Shown here: positions 62,280 through 64,000 of the stretch, in pieces
Layout of the letters: every line of letters begins with the position of its first letter
How positions within the stretch are numbered: the stretch's first letter is position 1
Origin: CAVSJR01 sp963728285
GTDB lineage: Bacteria; Actinomycetota; UBA4738; HRBIN12
Length of the DNA stretch: 64,000 nucleotides
Assembly (NCBI GenBank): GCA_963728285.1
Contig: CAVSJR010000001.1
Coordinates: 372,001-436,000, forward strand
Direction: 5' to 3'
The notes under the pieces: model-generated
What the model saw: only the letters and a program-made list of their open reading frames with translations
Databases searched by the model: none
Told to the model about the DNA's origin: nothing
Program-made: the position numbers and the translations under genes

Positions 62280-62758
62280 GTGGGCAAGCGTGTTCTCTTC
62301 GCGTACGGACTCGGACTCGCCGGCGTCGCTCTCACCGTGGGCCTCACGCTCGGGGCATTCGCGCTCGCGGGATCGAGCCTGAGCCAGCCTGCCGCGCCCG
62401 TCGCTCCCACCTTTCGACCGAGCCACACTCCCTCTCAGGCGGACAGCCCCGGGGACGCCGGCGAGGATCGGAATCACCCGGACGACGATCCCACCCGGAG
62501 CCCCGGTCGGGGAGGCGAGGGGGAGGACCACGGAGGGAGCAGTTCGGGGGCATCGGCGGCGGCGATGACCGCGGGGAGTCGAGCTCGAGCGGTTCGGACG
62601 ATTCAGGGTCCTCGGAGGGCTCTGGGTCGGACGGTGGCAGTGGGTCGGACGACAACTCAGGATCGGGGTCCAGCGATGACGGGGGGTCGGACGACAACTC
62701 AGGATCCGGCGGCGGCGGCGATTCCGGATCCGGAAGCGACGACTCCGGAGACGACTGA
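62280..62758 (+). CDS. Exported Ser/Asp/Gly-rich protein, frame broken near 62548
   Basis: About 159 residues, no catalytic domain. GTG start, then one hydrophobic segment (LFAYGLGLAGVALTVGLTLG with AFALAG) that is a signal or anchor. Pro/Ser and acidic regions follow (SQADSPGDAGEDRNHPDDDP), and the tail is a repetitive acidic tract of GSDDNSGSG type ending SGSGSDDSGDD. The two halves are in different frames; one more G in the run 62546-62550 rejoins them. Acidic Ser/Asp tails behind a helix are common in actinobacterial targets of two-component systems, and an OmpR-type site lies in its promoter. Confidence 0.6.
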
Positions 62759-62887
62759 ATCGGCATCTGGGCCGCCTCCGCCTGGGTGTGGGCTCCTGCC
62801 TCGCCGACAAGGCGCGACCTCCCCGGCTGGAGTGAACGGCGGTGCCTGTGGCACACTGACGCCCGACATCATCCATCGGGAAGGCGA

Positions 62888-63382
62888 ATGAGAAGACGAA
62901 CCGAGGTCTGGGGCGATGACCCGTCCGAGCGGGACGCGGACGCGACGATCGCCGAGCTCTCCCCTGAGGATCTCGCCCGGCAACGACGCTGGCATGACCA
63001 CCGGATCGTCTTTCCGCTCAAGGTCGTCGCCCGATTCCTCGCACGAAACGGCAAGCGCATCGGCATCGCGGTCGTCGGTGGATTCCTCGTCGTCGCGGGG
63101 ATCGCGCTGCTGGTGCTTCCCGGCCCCGGCTGGCTGGTCATTTTCCTCGGGCTCGGCATCTTGGCCACCGAGTTCGTGTGGGCGGAGCGGCTGCTCAACA
63201 AGGCGAAGGAGAAAGCCCAACAGGCGAAGGCCAAGGTGCTCGAGAGGAAGGCACTCCGTAGGTCGAGGAAGGCCGATCGGCGAGTCAGCGATCTTGCCGC
63301 GGCGGACCGGCATGGAGCTCCTCCATCTTCCTCCGAAACCGACACCCCCGCCGCTGCCGAGGACGACGTCGAGTCCGCCTGA
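62888..63382 (+). CDS. PGPGW-motif membrane protein (TIGR02611 type)
   Basis: 164 residues. Two membrane helices around the family signature: IGIAVVGGFLVVAGIALLVL, then PGPGWLVIFLGLGILATEF. A basic coiled tail follows (RLLNKAKEKAQQAKAKVLER). Function unknown; widespread in Actinomycetota. ATG at 62888 with GGGAAGG upstream. Confidence 0.82.
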   Translation: MRRRTEVWGDDPSERDADATIAELSPEDLARQRRWHDHRIVFPLKVVARFLARNGKRIGIAVVGGFLVVAGIALLVLPGPGWLVIFLGLGILATEFVWAERLLNKAKEKAQQAKAKVLERKALRRSRKADRRVSDLAAADRHGAPPSSSETDTPAAAEDDVESA

Positions 63383-63432
63383 GGGCACCTCGCTCTCCTG
63401 AGGGCGATGATCAACCATCGGCGGTGCGGCGC

Positions 63433-63438
63433 TAATCT
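63433..63438 (+). promoter_or_regulatory. -10 box of the leaderless DUF72 gene
   Basis: TAATCT ends six bases before the ATG at 63445; no ribosome binding site. Confidence 0.5.
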
Positions 63439-63444
63439 GGTGAC

Positions 63445-64000
63445 ATGCGCAACGTCATGGTCGGTATCTCGAGCTGGACTGAGCCGACGCTCGTGAAACA
63501 GGGGCACTTCTACCCGCCGGAGGCGAAGACCGCCGAGACACGGCTGAAGTACTACGCGAGCCGGTTTCCGATCGTCGAAGTCGATTCGACGTACTACTTC
63601 CCTCCTTCGGAACGGAACTCCGTCCTCTGGATCGAACGCACGCCTGCGCAGTTCACGTTCAACATCAAGGCGTACTCGCTGCTGACGAATCACCCGACGC
63701 GCCCCGACTCCCTCTACAAGGACGTCGCAGAACGCGTCCCTGAAGATGAACGAACCAAACGACGGCTCTATCGTGACAATCTGCCGGATGAGGTCGTGGA
63801 CGACGTCTGGCAGCGGTTCCGTGACGCGCTCATGCCCCTTCACTCGTCCGGCAAGCTCGGCGCCGTCCTCTTCCAGTTCCCTCAGTGGTTCGTGATCGGT
63901 CGCAAGTCGAAGGACTACATCGTGGAATGCGCTGAGCGGCTGCCCGATTATCGACTCGCCGTCGAGTTCCGCCACAAGAGCTGGCTCGAGGAGCGAAATC
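63445..64000 (+). CDS. DUF72 (YecE-like) protein, 3'-truncated by the window edge
   Basis: 185 codons are visible before the right edge. MVGISSWTEPTLVKQGHFYP, LKYYASRFPIVEVDSTYYFP and FTFNIKAYSLLTNHPTRPDS are the first strands of the DUF72 TIM barrel, with GAVLFQFPQWF and LAVEFRHKSWLEE further on. The family has no established reaction; the fold suggests a phosphate- or nucleotide-binding enzyme. The ATG follows a -10-like TAATCT by six bases, so it is probably leaderless. Confidence 0.85.
   Translation, partial: MRNVMVGISSWTEPTLVKQGHFYPPEAKTAETRLKYYASRFPIVEVDSTYYFPPSERNSVLWIERTPAQFTFNIKAYSLLTNHPTRPDSLYKDVAERVPEDERTKRRLYRDNLPDEVVDDVWQRFRDALMPLHSSGKLGAVLFQFPQWFVIGRKSKDYIVECAERLPDYRLAVEFRHKSWLEERN

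Overview
The window looks like one contig from the chromosome of a high-GC, probably uncultured member of the Actinomycetota. Lineage is inferred from the gene families (LLM-type F420 oxidoreductase-like protein, ECF42 sigma factor with a YCII/DGPF partner, DUF5317, PGPGW membrane protein, DUF2236/MpaB, DUF4331), from frequent GTG starts, and from many TANNNT -10 boxes lying 6-10 bases before a start codon (leaderless genes). I saw no rRNA, tRNA, CRISPR array, transposase, integrase or phage gene.

Layout. 1-13.8 kb is housekeeping and miscellaneous: LLM oxidoreductase, MutY, a CBS protein, glutaryl-CoA dehydrogenase-like enzyme, YCII + ECF42 sigma, TrpB2, a divergent Ser/Thr kinase, a low-complexity exported protein, Zwf, an FG-GAP/Rieske pair, a CDP-alcohol phosphatidyltransferase and GreA. 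13.8-22.1 kb reads as an amine-catabolism cluster: aldehyde dehydrogenase, 2-hydroxyacid dehydrogenase, SDR, ethanolamine-type permease, glutamine-synthetase-like amine ligase, a class I amidotransferase and a PuuD-like hydrolase. 22.3-35.4 kb is a peptide/amide scavenging block: C45 Ntn-hydrolase, creatininase, S66 peptidase, a complete Dpp-type ABC transporter and a second one without ATPases. 35.4-46.7 kb holds a coiled-coil protein, CoA-transferase + methyltransferase, a VWA protein and its likely MoxR partner, a sulfatase and a UvrD/HRDC helicase. 46.7-50.1 kb is a PuuR-like regulator with PotC-PotB-PotD but no PotA. 50.2-55.7 kb has a UbiA-like protein, a UbiE-like methyltransferase, a NagD-like phosphatase, MpaB, DUF4331 and a PNPOx-like protein. 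56.3-62.8 kb is a signalling region with three sensor kinases and one OmpR-type regulator. The right edge has a PGPGW protein and a truncated DUF72 gene.

The most interesting locus is 57.8-58.3 kb. A 27-codon gene with a consensus ribosome binding site, a structured leader and a perfect 13-bp terminator stem lies between two paralogous membrane histidine kinases on the other strand. The surrounding DNA is visibly less GC-rich than the rest. It is a candidate peptide-signalling cassette.

Caveat on sequence quality: about 18 single-base indels interrupt otherwise well conserved reading frames, mostly one-base G/C duplications or losses in G/C runs. They look like sequencing or assembly errors. 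For those genes I give the span of the reconstructed gene and say where the frame breaks.
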